The notes: a model not told the origin generated them from the sequence alone. Numbered from the stretch's first letter, positions 24,861-33,776 are shown. The stretch: DNA of 39,639 bases from an uncultured Ruminococcus sp. (GCA_902773325.1 CACYDW010000113.1:1-39639); one strand, 5' to 3'. Program-made: numbers and translations.

Positions 24861-25886
24861 TCATTTTGCCACAAAGCCGATTTTCTTCATTGCCTTGTCG
24901 AGTGTACGGCGGGAAAGCTTCTCCGCAAAAGCTGCACCATTACGGTATTGCTCGGCAAGATAGTCCTTGTTTTTGATATAATCGCCGAAACGCTTCTGAA
25001 TCGGTCGGAGCATTTCCACCACACACTCTCCCACGGCGGTCTTGAAATCGCCGTAGCCCTTGCCTTCAAATTCGGCGGTGATCTCATCGGCGGTCTTGCC
25101 CGTTACGGCACTCATAATGCCGATCAGGTTGTTGATGCCGTCCTTGCCTTCGCCTACTCTGACAACGGCTTCAGAATCCGTCACCGCGCGCTTGAATTTC
25201 TTCATGATGACATCGGGACTGTCAAGCATGGCGATCCACGAGTTGACGTTTTCGTCCGACTTCGACATCTTCTTTGTCGGCTCCTGCAAAGAGCATACCT
25301 TTGCGCCGACCTCGGCGATATACGGCTCGGGAACGGTAAACGTGTTGCCGTAGATGCCGTTGAATCTCTCGGCAATATTCCTTGAAAGCTCCAAGTGTTG
25401 TTTCTGGTCGATACCCACCGGTACCAGATCCGCCTGATAGAGCAGGATATCCGCCGCCATGAGTGAGGGATAGGTAAACAGACCGGCATTGACATTATCA
25501 GCGTGTTTCTGTGACTTATCCTTGAACTGGGTCATTCTGGACAGCTCTCCGAACTGGGTATAGCAATTGAGGATCCATGCCAGTTCTGCGTGGGTGTGCA
25601 CATGGCTCTGGATAAAGAACATACTTTTCTGCGGGTCAATGCCGCAGGCAAGCAGCAGGGCATAGGCTTCGTAGATATTCTGTCTGAATTTCTGCGGGTC
25701 TTGTCTGACGGTGATAGCATGAAGATCGGCGACCGCAAAAATGCAGTTGTAATCGTTCTGCAGCTTTACCCAGTTGCGCAGTGCGCCGATATAGTTGCCG
25801 AGGGTAAAGGTGCCGCTGGGCTGAATCGCACTGAATATGACCTTTTTCTTTTCCGGTATTTCCTTTGTTTCGGTTGCTTCGGGCAT
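24861..25886 (-). CDS. trpS: Tryptophanyl-tRNA synthetase
   Basis: 341-residue class I aminoacyl-tRNA synthetase that charges tRNA-Trp. The N-terminal segment has the HIGH-equivalent signature (QPSGTFTLGNYIGAL), and KMSKS is intact in KKMSKSDEN. The length is normal. An acidic/basic N-terminal extension of about 14 residues (MPEATETKEIPEKK) precedes the first strand. The start follows AAAGGAG. In Firmicutes trpS is often preceded by a tryptophan T-box; here only 36 bases separate it from the upstream aminotransferase gene, so no such leader exists and expression must come from the upstream promoter. Confidence 0.95.
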   Translation of the reverse strand: MPEATETKEIPEKKKVIFSAIQPSGTFTLGNYIGALRNWVKLQNDYNCIFAVADLHAITVRQDPQKFRQNIYEAYALLLACGIDPQKSMFFIQSHVHTHAELAWILNCYTQFGELSRMTQFKDKSQKHADNVNAGLFTYPSLMAADILLYQADLVPVGIDQKQHLELSRNIAERFNGIYGNTFTVPEPYIAEVGAKVCSLQEPTKKMSKSDENVNSWIAMLDSPDVIMKKFKRAVTDSEAVVRVGEGKDGINNLIGIMSAVTGKTADEITAEFEGKGYGDFKTAVGECVVEMLRPIQKRFGDYIKNKDYLAEQYRNGAAFAEKLSRRTLDKAMKKIGFVAK

Positions 25887-25922
25887 TATAAAAATCTCCT
25901 TTATTGATGGATTATCATCGGA

Positions 25923-27113
25923 TCACAGCACTTCTTTGGCAAGCTCGCCTAAAATACGGATGCCCTTTTCAAGCTGTTCGTCGGTGGGAGTCGAGAAATT
26001 GATGCGGAAAGAGCTGCTCTGTTCCGCTTCATCGGTCAGGAACGCATTACCCGGCACTACACAGACCTTTCTCAATACTGCCTGCTTGCAGAAGTCCGGC
26101 ATATCCACACCGTCGGGCAGCTTACACCAGATAAACAGTCCGCCCTCGATCGGCTGATAGGTAATATGGTTGGGTACAAGATGCTCATCAAGCAGCTTCA
26201 TGCAGAAATCCGCCTTTTTGCGGTAGATTTCGTGAAGTGTGCGGAGGTGACCGTCAAAATCATATTCGGTCATGAATTTATATGCCACCATCTGCGCCCA
26301 TATATTCGTATGAACGTCCTCGCCCTGCTTGCAGACGACCATTTTCTGCACGATCGGCTTGGGCGCGATCACATAGCCCAATCTCATGCCCGGTGAAAGG
26401 ATTTTGGAGAACGAACCGACATAGGCAACGATGCCGTCCTCGTCGAAGGATTTGATCGGCGGGATATCCTCGCCCTTGATGCGCAGCTCACCGTAGGGAT
26501 TGTCCTCTAAGATCATTACGCCGTACTGCTTTGCGAGGTCATAGATCTTTTTGCGCTTTTCAAGGCTGGTGGTCACACCCGAAGGGTTCTGGAAATTGGG
26601 AATGATGTAGATAAAGCGTACATTTTTTTCGGTTTTAAGAGCATTTTCGAGAGCGTCAAGCTGCATACCGTCATGCTCCAGCGGAATACCGCAAAGACGG
26701 GCATTATAGGAACGGAACGAATTGAGCGAACCGATAAAGCTCGGTGCTTCACAGATTACGGTGTCGCCCTCGTTGACAGTGGATTTTGTCAGCAGATCCA
26801 TGACCTGCTGTGCGCCGGAGGTGATGATGAGGTCATCGGTGTCCCTGCCGACGTTATACTTGGTTTTCATAAAATCGCTGACAGCCTTTCTCAGCGGCGC
26901 ATAGCCCTCTGTCACGCTGTACTGGAGTGCCGCGACAGGGTCGTTTGCAAAAATCTCGTCCGAGATATTTCTGATCGCCTCACACGGAAAGGCTTCCGGT
27001 GCGGGGTTTCCTGCCGAGAGGGACACCACAGAGGGGTCTGCGGCATACTTGAAAATTTCTCTGATAGCTGACGGTTTGAGAGTCTTGACTCTTTCTGATA
27101 CAATGTAATCCAT
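25923..27113 (-). CDS. PLP-dependent aminotransferase, class I/II (2-aminoadipate/aromatic type)
   Basis: 396-residue fold-type I aminotransferase. The PLP-binding lysine is in VGSFSKILSPGMRLGY; further landmarks are SLSAGNPAPEAFP near the N-terminus, NFQNPSG and EDNPYGELR. The overall pattern fits the MocR-related stand-alone aminotransferases (LysN/2-aminoadipate or multi-substrate aromatic type). Position between a CotH lipoprotein gene and trpS gives no clear metabolic hint, although an aromatic substrate would fit trpS. The start follows AAAAGGAAGAAG; the gap from the CotH gene is 19 bases. Confidence 0.87.
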   Translation of the reverse strand: MDYIVSERVKTLKPSAIREIFKYAADPSVVSLSAGNPAPEAFPCEAIRNISDEIFANDPVAALQYSVTEGYAPLRKAVSDFMKTKYNVGRDTDDLIITSGAQQVMDLLTKSTVNEGDTVICEAPSFIGSLNSFRSYNARLCGIPLEHDGMQLDALENALKTEKNVRFIYIIPNFQNPSGVTTSLEKRKKIYDLAKQYGVMILEDNPYGELRIKGEDIPPIKSFDEDGIVAYVGSFSKILSPGMRLGYVIAPKPIVQKMVVCKQGEDVHTNIWAQMVAYKFMTEYDFDGHLRTLHEIYRKKADFCMKLLDEHLVPNHITYQPIEGGLFIWCKLPDGVDMPDFCKQAVLRKVCVVPGNAFLTDEAEQSSSFRINFSTPTDEQLEKGIRILGELAKEVL

Positions 27114-27132
27114 GATCTTCTTCCTTTTCTAT

Positions 27133-29166
27133 TTAAATTGAATTTCGATAGGTTTGCATGATTCTTCTGACATACTCCGAGAAAGACATATTGTCATCAT
27201 CGCCGGAGGTGAATCTGCCGTCCAGACTGAACCGGAAGGCGCGTTCTACGTTTTCAAAGCTGACAGACGGGCTGACCACGTCCTGATAATGGCTCTTGGC
27301 CTTGTTGTAGGCGGCATTGAAGGTAGCATCGTTCCATCTGTCTGATGCGGCAATGGAAGCAAGTGCAGCCTTATACTTGTCCAGCGCGTAGGCATTGCGG
27401 TTGAGGATCGCGTATTTGATCATTGGGTTCTGTTGGCTGCCGCCTGCACCTGCCGCTGTTGACGAGAAGGGTGACTTTCCTGTCATGCCCGTACCGTCCG
27501 GATTATAGCCGTATGTAACGCCGAGGGTACGGTCGTTATCATAGGGGATAAAGATCGCCTTGCCTGTATCGGCTCTGAAATAGATATAATGGTTGTTGTA
27601 GTTGTTCCTGATATCATCGGGATCGCCCACAAAATAGCTTGCGGCAAGGAATTTCGCGAGATAATCGGTATCGATCACGCTCTCAAACTTGGATTTGCTC
27701 GGACTGGATGCCAGAACACTCAGCAGATTCTTGAGTGCGGCATGGGTCGATTTCTTTTTGTTGGTTTTGAGATTGTAATTATATTTTGTACCTGTTTCCT
27801 TGTTTTCCACACCGTAGGTAACAGCATTCTTGACGTAGGTACAGCCGCGGTTTGTCCAGCCGCATTTATAGAGGTCGCCGCCGAGCGCAGAAGCGGGCAG
27901 ATATCTCTCTAAGAATATTTCGTCCACCGGCTCATAGATCGTCATGACACCGTAATTAGAACCGTTGAACTTGAGCTGTGAAAGTCCGATCCTCTGCGCC
28001 AGCACACCGCTCTCTCTGAATATTTCAGATGCATAGATCTCTCTGATATGGGTGTCGTCATAGTTTCTGTTCCATTTGATATCCAGCTCCTTGAGGGTAG
28101 CCACACGGCGGTTTTTCCTTGCCTTGCGGTCGTCCTTGTTCGACCAGACCTTGGCATTGCTGCCATAGTAGGCTTCATCGTCAAAGGTTTCATTGAAGCT
28201 GAGCTTATAATGCGAGAGATTCAGGGTTCCGTCGTCATTATAGACGGGTTCCAGCGAGGTATTGCCCTTCAGTCGGATTCCCACCTCATCAATGGTGTAG
28301 GTGGTTGAGCCAACCTTGATCGTCAGCGTGGCCTTGCGGTAGATGGGCGACTTGGAATGAACCTTTTTGTATTTTTTATAATCCTGCTGTAATTTATTCA
28401 GTTCCTCCTGCGTCACGGATAACTGCATTACCACTTGACTGTCCAGACTGAAAAGCTGTTGATAAAGCTGCTCTCCGCCGATATCTGCGGCAGGCTTCGG
28501 CTGATCAGTACCGCCGCCGCCCGACTGGCTGGATTCACTTGTTGTGCTGCTCTGTGTCGGTGTGCTCGACTGTTCGGCAGGACGTGAAGATGTCGCCGGA
28601 CGGACAGAGCTTTGCGGCTGTGCCGAACTCTGGGGCTGTGCCGAACTTTGCGGTTGAGCGGAGCTTTGTGGTTGAGACGAACTCTGCGGCTGTGCGGAGC
28701 TTTGGGGCTGCGCCGAGCTCTGCGGCTGTGCGGAGCTTTGGGGCTGCGCCGAGCTCTGCGGCTGTACGGAGCTTTGGGGCTGCACAGAACTCTGCGGTTG
28801 TGTGCTGCTCTGCGGTGAACTGCTGCTTGTACCGGAGGCAGAGGATTGAGCGGAAGAACTTTCACGGGTTGAGGATTCCATTTTGCTCTCACTGCCTGAT
28901 GAACCGGCAGATACAGAGCTGTCGGACTGCTGAGATGTGGACGTGTCCGTACTGCTCTCGTCTGCCGCCTGACTTTCCGACTCCGGCAGTTCGGTGGTTT
29001 CACTCTCGCCGGCTGAGGTGTCCTCTGATGATGCCATACTCTCTGTGAGGGAGCTGTCCGCAGGATTGACGACCGAAGAGCCGGCTGTTTCCGACCCGCC
29101 GCATGACGTCAGGGTCACAGCGGACAAAATGACAGCCATCAATAATGCTGATCTTCTTTTTACCAT
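27133..29166 (-). CDS. CotH-domain lipoprotein with Ser/Gln/Pro repeat linker
   Basis: 677 residues. A lipoprotein signal ends in LTSC with lipidated Cys22. Residues 23-230 are a Ser/Thr/Gln/Pro-rich linker containing eleven tandem AQPQSS-type hexapeptides (about 122-187). From about residue 237 comes a CotH-like kinase domain, with FIPYDNDRTLGVTYG matching the D-x-D motif region of CotH proteins and a preceding DDIRNNYNNHYIYF stretch. CotH in Bacillus spores phosphorylates coat proteins; in Ruminococcus such domains are frequent in surface proteins. Location is the outer membrane face, with the linker reaching through the wall. The start follows AAGGAGG at eight bases. It heads a four-gene minus-strand run. 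Confidence 0.85.
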   Translation of the reverse strand: MVKRRSALLMAVILSAVTLTSCGGSETAGSSVVNPADSSLTESMASSEDTSAGESETTELPESESQAADESSTDTSTSQQSDSSVSAGSSGSESKMESSTRESSSAQSSASGTSSSSPQSSTQPQSSVQPQSSVQPQSSAQPQSSAQPQSSAQPQSSAQPQSSSQPQSSAQPQSSAQPQSSAQPQSSVRPATSSRPAEQSSTPTQSSTTSESSQSGGGGTDQPKPAADIGGEQLYQQLFSLDSQVVMQLSVTQEELNKLQQDYKKYKKVHSKSPIYRKATLTIKVGSTTYTIDEVGIRLKGNTSLEPVYNDDGTLNLSHYKLSFNETFDDEAYYGSNAKVWSNKDDRKARKNRRVATLKELDIKWNRNYDDTHIREIYASEIFRESGVLAQRIGLSQLKFNGSNYGVMTIYEPVDEIFLERYLPASALGGDLYKCGWTNRGCTYVKNAVTYGVENKETGTKYNYNLKTNKKKSTHAALKNLLSVLASSPSKSKFESVIDTDYLAKFLAASYFVGDPDDIRNNYNNHYIYFRADTGKAIFIPYDNDRTLGVTYGYNPDGTGMTGKSPFSSTAAGAGGSQQNPMIKYAILNRNAYALDKYKAALASIAASDRWNDATFNAAYNKAKSHYQDVVSPSVSFENVERAFRFSLDGRFTSGDDDNMSFSEYVRRIMQTYRNSI
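28606..28803 (-). repeat. 18-base coding tandem repeat (eleven units)
   Basis: Eleven units of 18 bases encode hexapeptides of form (A/V/S/T)QPQSS in the CotH lipoprotein linker. Units differ by a few bases, mainly in the first codon, and an array of this kind can change copy number. Confidence 0.85.
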
Positions 29167-29188
29167 TTATATATCCTCCTTGCTTTTC

Positions 29189-29211
29189 AAAAAACGGAGC
29201 CGCTGCTCCGT
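29189..29211 (-). terminator. Terminator between the LRR gene and the CotH operon
   Basis: Read on the minus strand: ACGGAGC-AGCG-GCTCCGT followed by TTTTTTG. It lies only about ten bases upstream of the CotH ribosome binding site, and no promoter is visible between them. Confidence 0.75.
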
Positions 29212-29256
29212 ATAGATCCTCTCCGAAAACCGCACCGCGAATTGTCTGTTCATTCA

Positions 29257-30243
29257 TCATTCATCGTGATGTGCACTTTTCGCTTCTGCTCTTGCCTTTT
29301 CGGCTTCTGCCCTTGCTTTTTCCGCTTCTGCCTTAGCTTTTTCGGCTTCTGCCTTAGCTTTTTCTGCTTCTTCTCTGGCTTTTTCGGCTTCGGCTCTGAC
29401 CTGTGCAATGGCGGCTTCTGATTCCGCCTTTTGCTGTGCCGCTTCTTTTGCTCTGGCTTCTTTGGCTGCTTTGGCCCTGGCAGCCTTACGTGCCGCCTTT
29501 TCTCTGTCTTTTTTATCCTTTTGTATACGCTTGTATATATCAAGACCGCAAAGTCCGCCGATCACCACCACAACAGCGACAATACTGATGATGATCAGCG
29601 GCAGATTGTCCTCTAACTCAAAACGCGGTGTACGCAGACTGGATGCAAGCTCCGGGTCACCCCAGATCTCTGAGCTTTCGCCGCCGAGTATTTCACTGAG
29701 CTGTGATTCCGTCCGGATATTATAATGTATAAAGGTCGTACCGAGCACGGTGTTGGAGCTGTCGATACGGATCGCGTCCCATTGGTCAGAATCTCCTGCA
29801 TAGTAGATGTTATCGACCGACGGACAATTGATGACCGCATTTTTGTTGACCTTTTTCAGGCTGACAGGCAGATAGATATCCACAAGATGCTTCATTCCGT
29901 CAATAACATTGGTACCGAAGGAGGTCACACCCTCTTTCACGATGAGGATCTTCACCAGTCTGAGCACCTCCTTGTCCTTGCTGAACGGACAGGCGGCATA
30001 GTCAAACATTTCACCCTTGCCCGAAATTGTCATGACGCCGTCGTTATCGACCGTATATGTCACGGAATTTCCCAGATCGCCGCTCCTTATATAAGCGGCG
30101 GCATTGCAGTCCGTCACCAGACCGCATTGCAGGCACAAAGCTTCCTCAGCGATACTGAAGGGTGTCATACAGCATATTACCGTCATCAGAATCAACACGA
30201 CCGCTGCCGTGCGCCGTATACTTTTGCTGAAGATGCTGTTCAT
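29257..30243 (-). CDS. BspA-like LRR protein with one membrane helix and C-terminal coiled coil
   Basis: 328 residues. A signal peptide (about 1-32) is followed by an extracytoplasmic domain with two to three LRR_5/BspA-like repeats (about 60-150: GVMTISGKGEMFDY, LVDIYLPVSLKKV), a membrane helix (214-234) and a cytoplasmic Ala/Glu/Lys/Arg-rich region (240-325). That region has heptads of the form AEAEKAK repeated six times, predicted to be a long coiled coil. An outside sensing domain linked to an inside coiled coil resembles a transmembrane receptor or scaffold without a known output domain; function is unknown. It has a good promoter, a GGGAG ribosome binding site and its own terminator. 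Confidence 0.75.
   Translation of the reverse strand: MNSIFSKSIRRTAAVVLILMTVICCMTPFSIAEEALCLQCGLVTDCNAAAYIRSGDLGNSVTYTVDNDGVMTISGKGEMFDYAACPFSKDKEVLRLVKILIVKEGVTSFGTNVIDGMKHLVDIYLPVSLKKVNKNAVINCPSVDNIYYAGDSDQWDAIRIDSSNTVLGTTFIHYNIRTESQLSEILGGESSEIWGDPELASSLRTPRFELEDNLPLIIISIVAVVVVIGGLCGLDIYKRIQKDKKDREKAARKAARAKAAKEARAKEAAQQKAESEAAIAQVRAEAEKAREEAEKAKAEAEKAKAEAEKARAEAEKARAEAKSAHHDE
29278..29403 (-). repeat. 21-base coding repeat for the coiled-coil heptads
   Basis: Six near-identical 21-base units encode heptads of AEAEKAK type at residues 281-322 of the LRR/coiled-coil protein. Confidence 0.8.
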
Positions 30244-30325
30244 TGGTTTTTCACTCCCTTCCTAATGATCTGTCACTGCACTATATCAACTGGCTCATTT
30301 CAGGTCCAAATGCATATATATAGTT

Positions 30326-30354
30326 ATTCTACCATATATCAGGTGCTTATGCAA
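30326..30354 (-). promoter_or_regulatory. Promoter of the LRR/coiled-coil gene
   Basis: On the minus strand: TTGCAT (30354-30349), 17-base spacer, TAGAAT (30331-30326). The leader would be about 75 bases. Confidence 0.65.
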
Positions 30355-30438
30355 GCAAATTTGAATGGAATCCATAGAACAGGACACAGAAAAAAAGAAT
30401 AGACAACTTCGGCAGTATCGTGTAAAATATAAGTTAAG

Positions 30439-30611
30439 TATAGTAAGCGACATTAAAAGATTCCCTTTTCAAAATTTGGGGTGCAGGGGTGCCGTGCACC
30501 CTTGCCGAGGTCAAGGGGTGCGGGTGTCCTGTGGACACCTCTGCGCAGCAGAAGCACCGACCGAGGTGACAGACGAGAATCAGAGCCCCGATATTAGTGT
30601 CGTTGACTATA
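30439..30611 (+). mobile_element. MITE-like element, copy 2
   Basis: Terminal inverted repeats TATAGTAAGCGACA (30439-30452) and TGTCGTTGACTATA (30598-30611), two mismatches in 14. The core from 30478 (GGGTGCAGGGGTGCCGTGCAC to GAGGTCAAGG) repeats that of copy 1. The interior then carries an extra hairpin GGTGTCC-TGT-GGACACC and differs from copy 1 towards the right end. There is no coding capacity. It fills most of the 496-base gap before gtrA; the remainder holds the minus-strand promoter on the left and nothing recognisable on the right. Confidence 0.7.
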
Positions 30612-30739
30612 AATACTGATTCAATCCGGTGTGCTGTGTGTGCCGTCGGATTCTTCGTCAGCCTGCATCAGGTGAGGGCAGGAAAATGACGCGATTATAT
30701 TGTATCTGAAATATCTGCATGGAGGGTGCTGAAAAGCGT

Positions 30740-31252
30740 ATGAAGATCAAAGAACTGTTTGTAGGGCAGACCGATCATATAGGGGTTCAGTTTTTCCGCT
30801 ATCTGTTTGTGGGCGGTTTTTCGTTTGTGGCGGATTTCAGCGTAATGACCCTGCTGACGGAATGCTTCGGTATATATTTTGTTGTTTCGGCAACTATATC
30901 GTTTCTGGTGGGACTGGCGGTCAATTACCTACTGAGTACCTTCTGGATCTTTAAAAACTCTAAAATCAAAAACAAGCTTGCGGAGTTTCTGGGATTCGCT
31001 CTGATCGGAGGCGCGGGACTGGTGCTTAATGACCTGATCATCGCGTTTTTTCAGCACGTTCTCGGCGCAGCCGGAGTGTTCGGACCGCTGTGGGAGGCGG
31101 ATAAGTATTATATGCTTGGCAAGCTTGTGTCAACGGCAGTCGTCTTTTTGTGGAATTTCTTTGCGAGAAAATATCTCCTGTTCAATAAGAAATCCTCAGA
31201 AGATACGTCCTCAGAAGATACGTCCTTAGAAGATACGGGGGCAGAAGTATGA
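30740..31252 (+). CDS. GtrA-family membrane protein
   Basis: 170 residues with four predicted helices in the GtrA (PF04138) pattern: FFRYLFVGGFSFVADF at the first helix, NYLLSTFWIF after the second, and WNFFARKYLLF at the end of the fourth. GtrA proteins take part in moving or processing polyprenyl-linked sugars for cell-surface polysaccharides. No glycosyltransferase partner is adjacent. ATG 30740 is chosen over ATG 30719 because GGAGGG (30721-30726) lies between them, though its spacing is long (13 bases). The C-terminal tail SEDTSSEDTSLEDT is encoded by a 15-base triple repeat. Confidence 0.82.
   Translation: MKIKELFVGQTDHIGVQFFRYLFVGGFSFVADFSVMTLLTECFGIYFVVSATISFLVGLAVNYLLSTFWIFKNSKIKNKLAEFLGFALIGGAGLVLNDLIIAFFQHVLGAAGVFGPLWEADKYYMLGKLVSTAVVFLWNFFARKYLLFNKKSSEDTSSEDTSLEDTGAEV
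31196..31240 (+). repeat. 15-base tandem repeat (three units) at the gtrA 3' end
   Basis: TCAGAAGATACGTCC at 31196-31210 and 31211-31225, with a diverged third unit at 31226-31240, encoding SEDTS-type pentapeptides. Confidence 0.85.
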
Positions 31253-31276
31253 AATGAAAGATGGTTTTTCGATAGG

Positions 31277-31303
31277 AGCGGGCAGAATTCTGCCCGCTTT
31301 TAT
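31277..31303 (+). terminator. Terminator of the GtrA-family gene
   Basis: Perfect palindrome AGCGGGCAGAA (31277-31287) / TTCTGCCCGCT (31288-31298) with a T-rich tail. Confidence 0.85.
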
Positions 31304-31452
31304 GTTTGGAATCATACAATCCGCGCAAAATCGACAGTTGTAAAATGCTATTATAGATTGGAAATAAATGGTTATTCTGGCAGCTTTAATTCTCTATTGG
31401 AAAATAAAGTAAAAATTTTAATAATGTTTCATAAAAAGTCTTGAAAAAAGAC

Positions 31453-31481
31453 TTGAAATTTATCCAATATTGCGCTATTAT
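31453..31481 (+). promoter_or_regulatory. Promoter of the glycogen cluster
   Basis: TTGAAA (31453-31458), 17-base spacer, TATTAT (31476-31481), about 50 bases before AAAGGAG at 31529-31535. The rest of the gap 31304-31452 is AT-rich without recognised signals. Confidence 0.65.
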
Positions 31482-31544
31482 ATATGTGTATATGAATATA
31501 TGAAACTGACTAAACAGAAGTTGATTACAAAGGAGTTGTTATAT

Positions 31545-33623
31545 ATGCAGCTTGGCGGAAATGAAGGCTATCAGAGAAGCGAGCTTGATCTGTTCCACAG
31601 CGGTGAAAATCACCATGCCTACAGATATATGGGTGCTCATAAGGCAAATATGCTTGGCAAGGATGGCGTTATGTTCAGAACATGGGCGCCTAATGCAAAG
31701 AGCGTTTCTGTTGTCGGCGATTTTAACGGTTGGGACAGAACCGTACACAGAATGAACCGGTGTTCGGACGGCGGTGTGTGGGAATGCTTTATCGCTGATA
31801 TCATTGCGCCCTATACCATCTACAAGTACAGCATTGAAACCTATGACTATTCATGTGTGATGAAGTCGGATCCTTATGCTTACCATTATGAAACACGTCC
31901 GAATAATGCCTCTGTTTATGTCGATCTGGACGGCTATGAGTGGCACGATGAGGAGTGGCAGAAGTATAAGTCTGAAAATGAGTCCTACAGCCGTCCCATG
32001 AATATCTATGAAATGCATGCCGGCTCATGGAGAAAATATAAGGACGGCAACTATTTCTCCTACAGCAAGTTGGCAGATGAGCTGATTCCCTATGTGAAGG
32101 AAATGGGCTATACCCATATTGAAATGATGCCCCTTACCGAATATCCCTTTGACGCATCATGGGGCTATCAGGTTACGGGCTACTATGCCGTTACCTCCCG
32201 CTACGGCGGTCCGATGGACTTTATGAATTTCGTCGACAGATGCCATCGGGCAGGCCTGTATGTCATTATGGACTGGGTTCCCGCACATTTCCCGCGTGAT
32301 GCCCACGGACTTGCCCGCTATGACGGTACACCCTGCTATGAATATGCCGACCCCCGCAAGGGTGAGCATAAGGATTGGGGTACACTCGTATTTGACTACG
32401 GCAGAAATGAGGTCGTCAGCTTCCTGATCTCCAGTGCGATCTTCTGGATGGACTATTACCATATCGACGGACTGCGCGTAGATGCAGTCGCATCGATGCT
32501 GTATCTCGATTACAGCAGACGTGACGGTGAGTGGGTTCCCAATAAATTCGGCGGCAAGGAAAACCTCGAAGCGGTTTCCTTCCTGCAAAAGCTCAATGAA
32601 GCAGCATTCAAATACTATCCCAATGTATTGATGATGGCAGAGGAGTCTACCTCATGGCCGATGGTATCGAAGCCGACCTATTCCGGCGGCCTTGGATTCA
32701 ACTACAAATGGAATATGGGCTGGATGAACGATATGCTCCACTATTCATCGCTCGACCCGCTCTATCGTCCCTTTAACCACGATAACCTTACCTTCTCGTT
32801 TTTCTATGCGTTCTCGGAGAACTTCGTTCTGCCGATCTCGCATGACGAGGTCGTGCACGGCAAGGCATCTCTGATCAACAAAATGCCCGGCAACTACGAA
32901 ATGAAGTTTGCGGGCGACAGAACCTTTATCGCCTATATGATGGCTCACCCCGGCAAGAAGCTGACCTTCATGGGCACGGAGCTTGGTCAGTTCAAGGAGT
33001 GGGATTACGCTTCGGAGCTTGACTGGCTGCTGCTCGAGTATCCTGCACATCAGACATTGCAGCATTTCTTCAAAACCATCAACAAATTCTACATAGAAAA
33101 CAGCCCGTTCTGGGAGGTCGATTATTCGTGGGAGGGCTTTAACTGGATCTCTAACGATGACTATACCCAGAGTGTTATCAGCTTCCGCAGAATCGACAAG
33201 CAGGGCAAGGAGATCATCGTTGTTTGCAACTTCCAGCCGGTTCTCAGGGAAAATTATCGCATCGGTGTTCCGGTTGACGGCACCTACAGCGAGATCATGA
33301 ACACCGACTGGACAGAATTCGGCGGTTCGGGTATTACCAACGGCAATGCCATCACCTCTACGACCGAGTTCCCCATGCACGGTCATGAGCAGTCCATTTC
33401 CCTGACGCTGCCGCCGCTTTCTGTCATGTACTTCAAGCTCACACGCAAGAAGCCCAAGCCCAGAAAGAAGAAGGTAACGGAGGACGAAGCAGCAGCTACT
33501 AAAAAGACCGCTTCCAGAAAAACCGCTTCCAAAGCCAAAAAGACAGAAGATGCTGCTGAAAAGAAGCCCGCAAGAAAGAGAACTTCCAAAAAGGCAGCGG
33601 CAGAAGAAGCAAAGACAGAATGA
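31545..33623 (+). CDS. glgB: 1,4-alpha-glucan branching enzyme with lysine-rich tail
   Basis: 692 residues. It makes alpha-1,6 branches in glycogen. An N-terminal CBM48 domain (about 35-130) is followed by a GH13_9 catalytic barrel. Catalytic residues are nucleophile D313 (GLRVDAVAS), acid/base E366 (MMAEEST) and D434 ([10 protein letters not shown]). The C-terminal beta domain ends near residue 630. It is followed by an unusual tail of about 60 residues made of Lys, Ala, Thr, Arg, Glu and Pro (PKPRKKK, then [12 protein letters not shown] and [13 protein letters not shown]), similar in composition to histone H1 tails. ATG 31545 is chosen from AAAGGAG and the CBM48 boundary; an upstream in-frame start at 31470 lies within the promoter. 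First gene of the glg cluster. Confidence 0.93.
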   Translation: MQLGGNEGYQRSELDLFHSGENHHAYRYMGAHKANMLGKDGVMFRTWAPNAKSVSVVGDFNGWDRTVHRMNRCSDGGVWECFIADIIAPYTIYKYSIETYDYSCVMKSDPYAYHYETRPNNASVYVDLDGYEWHDEEWQKYKSENESYSRPMNIYEMHAGSWRKYKDGNYFSYSKLADELIPYVKEMGYTHIEMMPLTEYPFDASWGYQVTGYYAVTSRYGGPMDFMNFVDRCHRAGLYVIMDWVPAHFPRDAHGLARYDGTPCYEYADPRKGEHKDWGTLVFDYGRNEVVSFLISSAIFWMDYYHIDGLRVDAVASMLYLDYSRRDGEWVPNKFGGKENLEAVSFLQKLNEAAFKYYPNVLMMAEESTSWPMVSKPTYSGGLGFNYKWNMGWMNDMLHYSSLDPLYRPFNHDNLTFSFFYAFSENFVLPISHDEVVHGKASLINKMPGNYEMKFAGDRTFIAYMMAHPGKKLTFMGTELGQFKEWDYASELDWLLLEYPAHQTLQHFFKTINKFYIENSPFWEVDYSWEGFNWISNDDYTQSVISFRRIDKQGKEIIVVCNFQPVLRENYRIGVPVDGTYSEIMNTDWTEFGGSGITNGNAITSTTEFPMHGHEQSISLTLPPLSVMYFKLTRKKPKPRKKKVTEDEAAATKKTASRKTASKAKKTEDAAEKKPARKRTSKKAAAEEAKTE

Positions 33624-33671
33624 GCATTCCGGAAGGCTCGTTTCAACAGATTTGACAGCATGACGGCAGGG

Positions 33672-33699
33672 CAGCCTGCGGTCTGGTGACAGCAGGCTG
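33672..33699 (+). other. Hairpin between glgB and glgC
   Basis: CAGCCTGC (33672-33679) pairs with GCAGGCTG (33692-33699); no T-run follows. It may stabilise or separate the messages rather than terminate. Confidence 0.45.
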
Positions 33700-33776
33700 T
33701 GAGAAGCTTCTACAGCGCCATGCGTTCAAATATACATTAAAAGAAATCACCTGAATTCATCAAGGAGGCAATTCAA

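Noticed and set aside
25887..25922. A tryptophan T-box leader before trpS
   Set aside because: Only 36 bases separate trpS from the upstream gene, too few for a T-box.
28606..28803. CRISPR-like appearance of regular 18-base units
   Set aside because: Units are contiguous without spacers and code for AQPQSS hexapeptides in the CotH gene.
28428..29048. Long open frames on both strands over the Ser/Gln/Pro repeat region
   Set aside because: Repeats without stop codons keep all frames open; only the CotH frame has a signal peptide, ribosome binding site and domain.
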